Origin: Augochlora pura
Lineage: Eukaryota; Arthropoda; Insecta; Hymenoptera; Halictidae
Assembly: GCF_028453695.1 (NCBI RefSeq)
Contig: NC_135775.1
Span: 2,046,001-2,110,000, forward strand
Length of the DNA: 64,000 nucleotides
Direction: 5' to 3'
The notes beneath the pieces are model-generated. The model was not told the DNA's origin, did no database searches, and saw only the letters and a list, made by a program, of their open reading frames with translations. The translations under genes were made by a program, and so were the position numbers. Shown here one piece after another: positions 26,601-37,872 of the stretch (its first letter is position 1; each line of letters starts with the position of its first letter).

Positions 26601-27271
26601 TGTCTCTCATTCTCTGACTCTCACTCACTCTCATTCCCTCTCTGATTCTCTCTTACTCTCCTTCTACCACCAGAGGAAGGGAGCTTCCTCTCCATCTCTT
26701 CTGTCTCTCTCCCTCTTTCTCACTCACCCTTCCAAGCACACGCCTCTTAATTCACTCGTCAGAAAATAAATTGTATTATGAATTGAAGCGATCGGCCAGC
26801 CGGATAAGCCACGCCAATGATATTATAAGCGGCCGTATTATATTGCGATCGTAATCAAAGGCGACACGCGATCTCGCCTTTCTCCTCTCTTCCTCCCCAC
26901 ATCCCTTTTTCTAGTTAGAAACTCGTGGCGTGTGCGTGCGCGCACGTATGCTTCGTTTTTATTAGCCGCAATCTGGCCTCAGCCCGGGCTGCGGTTCTCT
27001 CTCGCGCGCGCTCGCCAGCACGCCTCGGCGAGCGTGATACGCCGCTTCGCAGAAATCAGACGGATGACGAATGACTGCGCTACCCTCAACCGGCCAGCGA
27101 AAATATCATAGCCACCCTTCTTACGAATTGTTTGCCCGCAGCGTCGGGTCGTACCGGAACCGGAAACACCGGCTGACAGTCGGCTAATTTTAGCTCCGTA
27201 CAAGCCACCGTTGTCCGTTTAATAGGGGTCGAACTATTATCGTAACCCCTTCGGCTGGTTTACTGACACGA

Positions 27272-27510
27272 TTAACCCTTTGCTGTCGATGCCGATTTAA
27301 CTGTAATTTGAAAATGAGTTTTATGACGTGTTGCATTTTAATTTTGTATGGTATAGCTTGTTTCATGCGTATGAAGTTGAATTTTGTAACTCGTGCAGTT
27401 ATACAGTGATACTTTTAATAATTTATGAAATTTAATTTTGCATAATGTAGAAATTATTTTGGAGCGTGCTGTTACAATTTCAGCGGTGTCTCCCGGGTGC
27501 AAAGGGTTAA
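27272..27510. mobile_element. Short TTAA-flanked inverted-end element (239 bp)
   Basis: It is bounded by TTAACCCTTTGC on the left and GCAAAGGGTTAA on the right, a perfect 12-bp inverted pair that includes TTAA at both ends. The interior is AT-rich and has no reading frame. TTAA target sites with ends starting CCC(T) are a hallmark of the piggyBac superfamily. A non-autonomous piggyBac-like element is therefore the best guess, although inverted similarity past 12 bp is weak. Confidence 0.5.
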
Positions 27511-28020
27511 CCGTGCATTTGTCGAATATATTACATTAATACATTATAACATTTATCTGATATGTATAAAACATTATTATATTTATCGAATATGAACGTT
27601 ACAACATTTGTTCAACAGGACACACGAACAGCACCATACATTAAACAATTAACAAGGGTGCATAAGCATTTCACAAAAAGGACAGTATACCAATTTATTC
27701 AGATCTATAATTAAATAATCTAATTTAAAAAATCATGTTTTCTGAACATGTTCCAATTTTTTTTAATAATTTAGAAATAAGGAACCAGTCATTATTGTAC
27801 GACTGTGGTAGGTTTAATGCTTTGAATTTGTCCATTGACAGTGTCGCACTGTTCCGTGGCGCTGATTTTCAGGCTCGCGGCGAATTGATTGTTTCTTGGA
27901 AAATTCCCTCGGCAACTTTAAATTGAATTCTGCCATTTACTTAAGCTGTGGCCGCGTCGCGTGATCGCACGGCCATGCGAAAGGGTTGCGCGACATTTCG
28001 CGGTTCGTTCTCCGCGAGCT

Positions 28021-28117
28021 CTCCCCCCCCCCTCTCTTTCCTCCTCTCTCTTTTGCTCACGCTCTTTCTTTTTCTTTCTCTCGGTCTTTTTCTCTCTTTT
28101 TCGCACCCTCTCTTTCA

Positions 28118-28149
<32 letters not shown>

Positions 28150-28155
28150 ATCTTT
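28021..28155. repeat. C/CT-rich tract upstream of exon 2
   Basis: A run of about 11 C is followed by CT- and TTTCT-rich sequence ending in a (CT)n run near 28115-28144. It lies 160-290 bp upstream of the exon-2 acceptor. Confidence 0.8.
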
Positions 28156-28314
28156 AAGTTCGCCTCACCCCTTTACCGACAACGCGATATCTCATCGCGT
28201 TCTCATCGCCGCGTCCCCGCGTTCGAGTTGATCCACGTTCATCCGACACGTTCTCCTAGCCGGCTCCGCGCTCAGAAACCCCGTTAAAACTTGTTTACGA
28301 CCGCTTGTTTTCAG

Positions 28315-28529
28315 TTTACGAGCTTTTACGGGAGCTCGGCGGCTATCTGCCCCCGAAGAGCATCGCGCCGGCCGACATCACGCCGCTGGTCTCCAGGCTG
28401 CTCAGAGTGAACGGCGCGCCCCTCTTCGACTTCTACGTGGACGTCGACCTGTACGATCGCTCCAGGTCCTCCGTCTTCTTGGACCTGCCTACCAGACGCC
28501 ACGAGGACGCCTTCTTCGCGGAGAATCTG
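28315..28529 (+). CDS. M13 metallopeptidase-like, exon 2 of 6 visible
   Basis: The acceptor TGTTTTCAG ends at 28314 and the donor GTGAGT starts at 28530. The first two bases complete the codon begun in exon 1, giving valine. The translation starts VYELLRELGGYLPPKS, which matches the 'pl...l.elGGwP' segment of the M13 N-terminal domain. It continues through DITPLVSRLLRVNGAPLFDF to YVDVDLYDRSRSSVFLDLP. In most M13 enzymes the last stretch reads as a D..G.gLP.rdYY motif. Here only the general shape and LP remain, so the protein is divergent. The length is 215 bp and it ends at a codon boundary. The exon is GC-rich against an AT-richer surround, as expected for coding sequence. Skipping it would shift the frame. 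Confidence 0.9.
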
Positions 28530-28613
28530 GTGAGTCCGTACAATTCTTCCTTATACTCTCTGTCTTACTATTGCTAGCCAAACCCCGTAGCGTCCGCCAT
28601 GAGAATGCCGTCG

Positions 28614-28950
28614 TTAACCCTTTTGGTACGAGCACTATGTTCGCCATGATATTTTCACTGTAATAAGAGACTTCGCGTCGAAAATTAGCACGTGATCGGT
28701 TCTCCTGTATTGTGTAAACATTGTCCTAAGCGTTAAATAAAAATTGGGAAAAAATGAGACAGTGTTTTGTTATTAAATAAAAATTGTTGCTTCCGGCTTT
28801 AATATTAAGGAATATAAAATTCTGCTATTTATAATAACATTATTATTTATAATATCGTCAGCGTAGATGACGGATATATCCGTCGCTCGCGTCCATATTG
28901 ATCGTCGCATGGGTGACGGATATATTCGGTACGAGTAACGAAAGGGTTAA
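28614..28950. mobile_element. TTAA-flanked repeat element (337 bp) with an internal palindrome
   Basis: It begins TTAACCCTTTTGGTACGAG and ends GGTACGAGTAACGAAAGGGTTAA (the first 10 bp are inverted; GGTACGAG is direct). It contains the perfect 16-bp palindrome GACGGATATATCCGTC at 28869-28884 and a partial second one at 28915-28930. It lies 85 bp downstream of exon 2. The TTAA-CCC ends again suggest a piggyBac-like non-autonomous element, but the terminal inverted repeat is short. Confidence 0.45.
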
Positions 28951-30626
28951 ACCGGCGTCGAATGTCTCACCGTCGTGATCTCGCGCACCTGAAATCGTCG
29001 ACCCTTTGCTCGTACACTAACCTAGTTGACATGCACCGTTTCTTCGAGCGATCTTCCAATTAATTTCTCCAATCATGCTATAAATCGATTATGGTACTTT
29101 CTACGCGATTTTACGCCGTCCAAGATTTTTCGATTTCCTGCGAAATTTATTCGAGGCGCGATTGTTAATAATATTTTTCAATGGTGGTGATCGGTTTTGT
29201 ATTTTTTAATTTTATATGGAAAGAATTCGGAAGAAATCTTTTTTCATAATTTAATTTTATTAAATTCTTGTTTTGTTTTACGCATTTTTATTTGCGTTTT
29301 TAAAAACACGTTGTCTGCTTCTCTGTGTTGTTTTATCCTTGTATTATTTGTTGATTGTTCCTTGTGTTAATAGTCAGTTGATACTTGTATTTATTTTTTA
29401 TCGAAACTTGTGCAAATTGTTAATTGATACTTGTGTTAACTTTTTAACTGAAACTTTCGTAGATTGTTAATCGTAATGTCGTAAATATGTTTCACGTGTC
29501 CCCAAATCGCTTTAGATATTTTTCAAATTGTCTTACGTGTCTTAACATCGCTTCAAGTATATTCTAGTATTGTTTGCTATAGATGTTACGAAACTTGACT
29601 CCCGTATTCTAAAATTATTGTAGATACTTCAAAAATCGTTGCAAACACTGTAAAACACCATCAAATATTTTTCAGAAAATTTGTCAAAAAACATACTGTT
29701 TTCAAAAAATTTTAAAAATTGCTTTGAACAATAAAAATTCCTGCAAACCATCCACCAAAAATTAAAACACCTTCGAATATACCAAAAATGATTTCGTACG
29801 TCTGGAACGCGCCTTCCGGACGTGCCAAAATAATTTCACATCGATCAACGTTGTCGCACACGTCGTCGCGCAGCCATTCGAAAGCTCGCTGAAATTCTCC
29901 TCGAACCATCGAAGTTCGCAGGACGCGATTCCACGGCGATTCCACTGCGAAATCCGCGTCGCCCGGCGCTGGATTCTATCGGCAGCGACCCATGTGCTCC
30001 GACCGGCGCGTTACCATAAGGTGCGCGACACTCCCCCCACTCCCCTCCTTCCGCTGTAAATCTTCGAAACGCGGGCTCGGGGCTCTTATTCATCGATTCC
30101 CAGGGAAATTAACGACGGCGGGGTGGATTACCTTGTTCGCTTCTGCTGTCGGTGGACCCGGGGGATGAATACTTCTCGGGGAGGAGGGGGGGCGGGGCCT
30201 CGGCTAAACGCGCGCGAGCCGAGGGTTAATAGATAGCGCGTCCGTACCGTTGGAAAACCCGGTTAATTCCTTCAAGCAAACGTGCGGCGTGTTCTGGCCG
30301 GCGAACGCATAAATCCTCCGTCCGCGGTTTCCGCTTTTCCTGGGGAGAAAGGGGAGGGGGTGAGACATTTTCCTCGCGAGATCCGAGCAGCGCTGTTCGA
30401 TGTACGCGCTGCCATAAGTCGGCCATAAGTGGAGCGATGTTTAGTGTTTTTGGGGAACAGAATAAATTAAGTTTAATTTAGAATAATTTGAAATTGTTTA
30501 TGGCGAAGGAAATTCGGATAAAATTGAGTGAAGGTTTGATATGATTTTTAATATATAATACTAATATATACTGAATAAATATTTATACATACAGAGTAAA
30601 TGATTAAATATACAATAAATAAATAA

Positions 30627-30646
30627 TTAACCCTTTGCACTCTAGT
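30627..30646 (+). repeat. Isolated TTAA-CCCTTT end motif
   Basis: TTAACCCTTTGCACTCTAGT, followed by GGTGACTATGAAGCACC with inverted ends GGTG/CACC. The 16-base TTAACCCTTTGCACTC also occurs, inverted, at 3181-3196. No partner end is visible nearby. Confidence 0.5.
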
Positions 30647-30865
30647 GGTGACTATGAAGCACCCCTGTGAATAACCCCTTCGCAAAATAAAAAATGGAAA
30701 TAAAAACACTGCAACGAATTTAATCAACAAATTATCCGCATCGAGAAACTAGAATTAATGCACCGATCTAATTAATTTCTGCGACCATAATCTGTTAATA
30801 CATATTGTCCCTAATCGGCCAATGGTGCCTTGCCAATAGTACCCTAACCCAATGGTAACCACGTA

Positions 30866-31036
30866 CCATTTTATGTTAATAATTTTTCTATAAATTATGG
30901 AATTTTATTTTTATTAAGTTTATTTGGTTGTAATGTTTATCCTGTTATATTAATAGGATGGGCTTCAAATTCAAATTATTCATTGTTAGGGGCTGTTCGT
31001 TCAATTGCTCAATCTATTTCTTGTGAGGTTAGATTG
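30866..31036 (+). pseudogene. Nuclear mitochondrial DNA fragment (NUMT) of NADH dehydrogenase subunit 1
   Basis: Read in one frame with the invertebrate mitochondrial code, the segment gives YGILFLL..., then VYPVMLMGWASNSNYSLLGA and VRSIAQSISCEV. This is the strongly conserved matrix-loop region of mitochondrial ND1, whose insect consensus has GW.SNS.Y...G..R...Q.ISYE. The composition is very AT-rich with T-rich sense codons, as in insect mtDNA. ATA codons sit where methionine is expected. Similarity stops abruptly after the EVR codons, where GC-rich nuclear sequence starts. The left edge is less clear. Only about 55 codons remain, and I see no frameshift. A Cys replaces the usual Tyr in ISYE. 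The fragment is an intron passenger and not a functional gene. Confidence 0.85.
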
Positions 31037-32033
31037 GTACCTGGAACTCGCGAATCGAACGACGGCGCACATCCACCGCGTCTCCCTTCCGTGTTCGCCA
31101 TTGTTCGCTCGCCAGGGCGGTTGCAACAGCTTGACTCGGTCGAGCGAGCAAAAACATCTTCATTATTCATAGAGACCGCTTAATACCGGGGGCTTATCGG
31201 CGATTCTCCCGCGGAGCTAGGCCAGGCGCACATGGTGCGTCCGTCCGTTTACAGATCGATCACGAGCTCCCTCTCTCTCTCTTTGCTTGACAGAGGAGCT
31301 ACGGAAACCTCCGAATTTTCGAAGCTGTTCGCCGATAGAAGGATAGAAGAACTGCAGGAGACACAAAGAATTCCGTTTCCGACACAGCTTTTTTAGCTAC
31401 TGGGTTTATTTGCGACCGGGTGACGCACGCGACGGGACATCGACGATTTATTATTTGCGCGCATGGTGGATGCGAGAATAAATCGCGATATGGGATGTGG
31501 GGAATCAGGGACGAATCTAACTTTAGTATTTAATTCTAACTTTAGTATATAATTCTAATTTTAGTATTTAATTCTAACTTTAATATTGAATTCAAACTTC
31601 ATTATTTAATTCTCAACAATTCATTTATTTTTATTACCATCACCATTTCAATATTATACAACATTGTCCAAAATTTCCCATAACATAAATTCAGACACGG
31701 TTCAACTACCAAACGTTGTATATGACAATTATGAGAACGCAGCCGGAGGGTTTAAACAAGAAAGAAATAGTCACTCGAATCAGGAAGATATATATATATA
31801 CGACGACGGCCACCGAAAGAAGCCGATATTCGTTCGACGCGTTGGAAGTTCGCAACTTTTTAGCCGGCGGCGACGGGGAAGAACTTCGATCCCCGCCGGG
31901 GAACGTGTATCGGTCTCTCTATACCACTCTTGGCCGAACTACGTGACGGGCATTAATTATTCTTTCCGGTTTCTTTTTAACTGCTTCCAACCGCCATCGC
32001 GTTCCGCGATGATCGTGTTCGATAAACCGGCTG

Positions 32034-32036
<3 letters not shown>

Positions 32037-32078
<42 letters not shown>
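32037..32078. repeat. (GA)n microsatellite
   Basis: Near-pure GA run with one GG interruption. Confidence 0.95.
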
Positions 32079-32241
32079 GGGGCAATCGCTTCGAGCCTCT
32101 CTCGTGGCCTGTACACGAAACGAAGCGGAGCAAACAGAGCCAAACAGCGTCGAACTGTAGCGAATGAGATCGGAGAACAGTATGTGGAAAGAACGAAAGT
32201 TAAAAAAGGGGTGGAGGGAATTGGGTATGAGAGTCGAGATA

Positions 32242-32630
32242 AATTGAGTCAAACGGAGTCAAACGGAGTCAAACGGAGTCAAATGGAGGCGGATGGAGGA
32301 GGATGGAGACAGATGGAGTCAAATGGATTCCAACAGAGTGAAATGTAGTCAAATGGAATCTAATGGAGTTAAACGGAGTCAAACAGAGTCAAATGGAGTC
32401 AAGTGGAGTCAAACAGAGTCAAATGAAGTTAAACAGAGTCAAACAGAATCTAATGGACTTAAACAGAGTCAAATGGGATCAAATGGAGTTAAACAGAGTC
32501 AAATGAAGTCAAGCAGAGTCAAATGGAGTTAAATGAAGTTGAACAGAATCAAACAGAGTCAAATGGAGTCAAATGGAGTCAAACGGAGTCAAATGGAGTT
32601 AAACAGAGTCAAACAGAGTCAAACGAAAGA
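32242..32630. repeat. 10-bp minisatellite, GAGTCAAA core
   Basis: About 39 units such as AACGGAGTCA, AATGGAGTCA and AACAGAGTCA with a strict 10-bp period. It is the opposite-strand counterpart of the 26230-26600 array. Open frames of 79 and 99 codons reading SNGVKQSQTE-type repeats follow from the 30-bp multiple of the period and are not genes. Confidence 0.9.
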
Positions 32631-33097
32631 GAGAGAAAGACAGTCAGTCAGTCCTTCCCACATTTTATTCACCCCGCTCGCAGCGCCGCCATTTTCTTGA
32701 TCGTTCCAGCAAAAAGCGACGTTTCTGTAAAACGTAACGGTTGCGGATCAAGTCGTCGGCCGATCGACAACCATGATCCGTGTAAATCCGGGATACGGAT
32801 AAACCGCGTGTCCAGGACATAGCCGCTACCGTGGGGGTTGATCCGGCAACGGTGTGCTCCCCGTCGTTCCCAGGGAAATGGTCCGCTAACGGGCACGTGG
32901 AAGTGCCGTCACACGACCGTCGACTCCTCTCTTTTGTCGGGGCTTAAGTATTAAAGTCCCCAACGGCCTTGAGCCGTTATCACAATCGCGGAGGAGACAC
33001 TCCGGGACAAAGGAGAGAGAGAGAGAGGGGGGGCCGGGAGGAACAGGCGCTGAACCAACGGGACAACCCGCTCTCGGACATGGCCGGTCGTTGACAG

Positions 33098-33160
33098 TGT
33101 TGCCAGGGTTTGCCGGGGCTTGTCAGGGTTTGCCAGGGTCTGCCAGGGTCTGCCGGGCGC
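33098..33160. repeat. 10-bp minisatellite, TGCCAGGGTT unit
   Basis: Six units of TGCC(A/G)GGG(T/C)(T/C) in register. It is unrelated in sequence to the other 10-bp arrays. Confidence 0.8.
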
Positions 33161-33618
33161 GCTCGCCGCGGGCGATTGTCTGAACGGATCCTTTTCAAGC
33201 CTCCGCCGTTTCGCCGGGCTCTTATTAAAAAGTTCCGCGGGCCGGGAATTAGCAGCGAGGTTAATAGGTGCACGGCTTTAATTTTTTAATCCCGTAATTA
33301 ATTCCCCGTACGCGCCTACTACCCGCGCTGCCCTCCCACCCTCTTCGCGCCGACAATGGCCCATTCAGGCCAGCGAAAAATAATCCAGGGCCCCCCCGGA
33401 TCCGAAACTGTGTGCTCCCGGCCTCGGACCGTGAGCGCGCGCGCGCTTCCCTTCCCCTCTCCCCCGGCGGAACTGCACAATATGCACTCCAAGTATCCGG
33501 GAGCCGTGGTGGAGAGCTCCGGGCGTTTTTTTAAACTTGATACGTTCAATTGCCCTTTCAGGTTATCCGTGACAGAGCTTTTAAATAGCTGCGGCCCTCT
33601 TCCGAGGCCGGCCTCGCC

Positions 33619-33660
<42 letters not shown>
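33619..33660. repeat. (GA)n microsatellite
   Basis: About 21 uninterrupted GA units. Confidence 0.95.
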
Positions 33661-33662
<2 letters not shown>

Positions 33663-33854
33663 ACGCTGGGTTTTTCTACGTTTCTGGTCATTTTGTTAAT
33701 GCTGGGTTTCGGTGGGAGCGACGAGTGCTACGTTAGAGCGATGAATGCCGCTATTCGAGCTGGTTAGATCGTGACCGCTTTTTGATTATTTTTTTTGTTG
33801 AATGTAACGCGGGTGTTAGTAGATTTTTGTTCGAGTTGTAAGGGTTTAGTTTTA

Positions 33855-34095
33855 GGAATGTATACTCTGTTATGCTCATATAAAAAATCTATAAAAATGT
33901 AATCAGTCGTGCGGTTATAAGAAAAATCTCTAAGAATATAATCAGTTACGTTGATATAAAAAAATCTCTAAAAAAAAATTGTTTATACTGATATATAAAA
34001 ATTCTCTGAAAATATAATCGTTCATACTGATATATAAAAAATCTATAAAAATATAATCAGTCGTGCTGTTATAAAAATTCTCTGAAAATATAGTG
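33855..34095. repeat. AT-rich minisatellite, about 45 bp unit
   Basis: Five degenerate units of the form AAAAATCTCTAAAAATATAA followed by TCAGTCGTGCTGTTAT or a TGATATAT variant. Confidence 0.75.
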
Positions 34096-34639
34096 TATAT
34101 ATTATGCTCCCTCCATTGGACTATTATTCATAAAATTGGAAGAATTATTATTCAGTCCCTGTCTTGTCAAACAGCAATATGGTCGATGCTAGCCAATGAT
34201 AGTCAATGACAGCGAGCACGGTATATTCTGACTTGTCAACCACCACAGTAATTTCTCAGCCACCACAATTCCTCCCGATTGTTAATTAGAAGGTGTCACG
34301 TGCCGAAGGATACAAATTTGTCTACCCTTAGAACATAGAAAGAGAGATTGAGACTTTGAATCACGCAGTCGAAGCCCAAATGGGAGAGCTCCGTTCTCGA
34401 ACCTGTATTTTGTGGATCTAACCGTGGTGTTCGTCATAAATGGAATCGAAAAGAAAAGGAAGAGGAAGAAGAAGAAGAAGGAGCTTAATGGCGTCGGAGG
34501 ATGCAATCAGCCGACACTCTTTAATCTGAAAGCAACGTCGACATCCTGGTGCCAATAAGCTGCCCCATTCCACTGCAATTTCGTCGCAGACCTCCCCCTC
34601 TCTTTCTATCGTTACTCTCCTTCGTCTCTCTATCTCTTT

Positions 34640-34820
34640 CAGTACTCTCTCTCTCTCTCTCTTTCTCTCTTTCTCTCTTTTTCACTGTATCTCTCGCTCT
34701 TGCTGTCTTCTTGTCCCTTTTGCTCTTGCTCTTTTGCTCCTCTATTTCTTTTGCTTTCATTATCTTGCTCTCTCTCTCTCTCTTTCTCTCTCTGATTATA
34801 GTAATAGAGAGAGAGAGAGA
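34640..34820. repeat. CT-rich tract ending in a short GA run
   Basis: CT-rich sequence with TTGCTCTTTTGCTC words ends in (CT)n near 34769-34793. It is followed after about 14 bp by (GA)n at 34806-34819, so the end could form a small CT/GA hairpin. Confidence 0.7.
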
Positions 34821-36439
34821 CTATAGCATTCAATTTTTGTTGATTGTTGGAAAGGGGAAACTCTGTTCCCTAAATCTGACGTGATGGTAATAAATATAAC
34901 AAATTTTTGCGACTATTATAAGCACAGTCAAAGATGATCAAGTTATGAGAATTACAAAAATAGCCATTATATCAAATAAGTTTTATTTTATAATATTATA
35001 TTACATTGAAATGAAACCTTGAAGGAGAGGCAGCGTCAAAATTGATTTGTCCAATTGAATAAACTCGTATTTTCAAGCTATAGAATTGAATTTTCCTTCT
35101 TGTTTTAAATCCGCAATTATTTAGTTGCCAATCCGATGTTAAACAAAGAGAAAAGCTGGCCTAATTGATACATCGATATCGAACGATACAGTCATTCAAT
35201 GGAGAACGGGGGTGAAACTAGAGAATGGGGAATAAAGCGCGATGAAAGAGAGAGAGAGAGCGAGTTAGAGAGAGGATGGAATCAGATAAAATTACAAAAG
35301 TCCACACGACGAGCGGAATCGGAGCGCGATGGTACCCTAGAAATGGGATACGGTAACGCGATACCGTCAATCATAATATCGGTTACACGGGCATTACCTG
35401 AAAAATGCCGTAAACATTTGGCGATACACATCCACGCGTGCCTGCGCTGATAGAACCGAAATAAGCGGAATGATTCTCTACAACAGTGACGTTAACGCTT
35501 TCGCAACCGTATATTTGCGCCCGGCACTCTTCAAAAGCGCTTCGATTTTATTGATCACAGAAATTTCTTGCACTTTACTGACACGATCAAAATCAACTAA
35601 ATAGTCAAACTATCCAAAACAGTCATTTCATGTCAGACGTCCAATCAAAATGCAACAAAACTGCATCGATGCATCGAATCCCAAATTTTCTTACTCTATA
35701 ACAAAGAGGAGACTTCGATCATCGAATCCACGTTAATCGCAGCCCATAGAACAAAGTCCGAAGCACCGAACCCGAGCTCAGAACCATCCAAATCCGCGCC
35801 TAGCTCTCGAATCGCCCAATTACCGATTTACGCGTGGAAGCGCGACGGAATCCAGGTGATCGATGGGTCCCGTGAGAAGCCGTGGCACGGCTTGTAGATC
35901 CCGCGCGGAACTGGTCCATTATTCATCGGCAACAGATTCGTCACGGGACGCGATTGAAATTCACCGCTCGGTGGCGATCCGTGGGCTCCTTGGCCGGCCT
36001 GGGGGGGTCGATACACGAATTTCGGCGTCGAACGCGGCTCTCGAACGATACCGAGTACTATCGAACGGTATTCGACGGTATCGAGCACGTGCTACCGTCT
36101 ACCGGATTGAAATGAATACGCGTGAACGACTGTCTCTCGGGACACACGCGGTTTCGCAGCCGGCGTGCTGCGAGCTCGCGATACCGCCGCGAATGTAATA
36201 AGATCGGAAGCGCGCCTGCTGCGGAACGGATGCGGAATGGTTACGGGACGGACGCGGAACGGCTGCGGAAGCGATGACGTTCGCGGAAAAGGGCGGGAAT
36301 ACGGGGGCCGTTACTCCGTGGAATCCCTTATTGAACGCCGCTGTTGTCGACCAGAGTTCTCCATTATTTGAATAAAATTTTATTCCGGCAATATTTCGAA
36401 TTCATTTTTGCGGGAATATTTTGAATATATTCTCCGTAT

Positions 36440-36795
36440 AAAATTTTATTAAATATTGAACACTGAATATTGAATAATAAATATTGTATAGTGAATATTG
36501 AATATTAAATATTGAATACTTGATATTGAAAATTAAATATTGAATACTGGATATTGAATATTAAATATTGAATACTGGATATTGAATATTAAGTATTGAA
36601 TAATAAATATTGAACACTGAATATTAAAAACTGAATATTGAATAGTAAATATTGAATACTGAGTATTGAATATTAAATATTGAATACTGGATATTGAATA
36701 TTAAATATTGAATACTTGATGTTGAATATTAAATATTGAATACTAAATATTGAATAATAAATAATGAATACTAAATATTGAATATTGAACACTGA
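36440..36795. repeat. AT-rich minisatellite, ATATTGAATACTGG unit
   Basis: ATTGAATA words recur every 9-14 bp. In part of the array a 28-bp composite (ATTGAATACTGGATATTGAA plus TATTAAAT) repeats almost exactly. Confidence 0.8.
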
Positions 36796-37574
36796 ACATC
36801 GTCCATTAAAATGCCAAATATAAAACGCTCAACTCACCATACCCACAGTAACTAAACCACTTACCCAACTCCACTGAACCAAATAATTATTACAACAATT
36901 ACAACTACTATAATTATACATAATTATCAATTTGGACTAGATTCTCGTCGCATATCACTGAATTCTTCGAACGGGACCACCGCGAGCGGCTGGCCCGCAG
37001 CCAGAATCCTCCGCCGTCGAACAACCATCCCCTAAATCTTCGGCCCTTCTTTAGCTCTGACCTTGTCACGACGAAAAGCGCTCTCTATCCAGGTCATATC
37101 CGTGTCCCGATCTTCTTTACGGCGAGCAAATAAAGCGGCGTAATCAGCGGCAGCAGCAGAGAATTCCCCTCTAAGAATACGCTCAAGATAGGATCAAGAG
37201 AAATCAGTTCTTCTTCGCGCCGTTTGATGCTCCCCCTGTGCACCTTGGTGCCTTTTGTTTTCGAAACTTCTACGGTGCGCGCCGTGAACAATAATTAACC
37301 CTTGTGTAACACGAAGCTGCAGGGAGTTTTAGTCGTCGCTTGCGCCCCATGGAATCGGCGTACCTTGTTCTTGCAGGATTTCATAATTTCGGGCTTGAAA
37401 TTGACGCCTGGATGCATTTGTTTTTAATTAATATATTGTTTAATTACAGTCTGTATAATTATAGACTGAAAGTAATTTTTATATCTAGATGGAAGGTTAA
37501 TGAATTATCGTGTTAAAATATATATTACATTTTCTATTATTCGTTTTAATTATTCGTTAAATTATTTTTAAACA

Positions 37575-37872
37575 CAGGGTGTTGAAAAATTGTCAAAAGA
37601 TTCCTCAGGCCATTTGCAGTAACTTTTTCCTTTACAATAATTTTCTGCGACCCTTCGTTCACGAGTTATTAACGAAAAACAGTGACCAATGAGTGGCTCG
37701 GCTGCCTAACGCTAATTCATCGTGCCTTCTCATTGGTCAAAGTTTTTCGTTAATATCTCCTTAACGAAGCTTCGCAGAAAATTATTGCAAAGGAAAAAGT
37801 TGCTTCAAATGAAACATTGGTTCTCAAGAATATCTCGTTTCCTAATTTCGAGCAACTTTTTGCGACACCCAG
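37575..37872. mobile_element. CAGGGTGT-family short element with central hairpin
   Basis: The ends are CACAGGGTGTTG and GCGACACCCAGT (inverted). Inside, 37665-37693 and 37729-37757 are near-perfect inverted arms built on AACGAAAAACAGTGACCAAT and its complement. Flanking them are CTTTTTCCTTT..AATAATTTTCTGCG and its inverted copy CGCAGAAAATTATTGCAAAG. The whole 298-bp element folds back on itself. It carries no coding sequence and looks like a non-autonomous (MITE-like) DNA element. The closest relative in the window is at 62309-62571. Confidence 0.65.

Larger units (their letters stand above)
5980..28314 (+). other. Intron 1 of the visible M13 gene (about 22.3 kb)
   Basis: It joins a phase-1 donor (GTGAGT) to a pyrimidine-rich acceptor TGTTTTCAG. 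Repeats are listed separately. The remaining sequence is AT-rich stretches (8035-8450, 8940-9360, 10600-11020, 11550-12050, 12580-13070, 13620-14160, 14480-14960, 15640-16080, 18700-18840, 21480-21860, 24640-25020, 25680-25860, 27300-27920) alternating with CpG-rich stretches (7590-8010, 8560-8930, 9400-9760, 10250-10560, 11030-11530, 12060-12490, 13080-13480, 14170-14450, 15000-15560, 16150-16500, 17290-17900, 19480-19780, 20860-21430, 21860-22400, 22740-23240, 25880-26200, 26800-27230). I see no exon or RNA gene in any of them. Open frames of 90-172 codons in the GC-rich blocks lack any recognisable domain and overlap on both strands. Confidence 0.7.
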
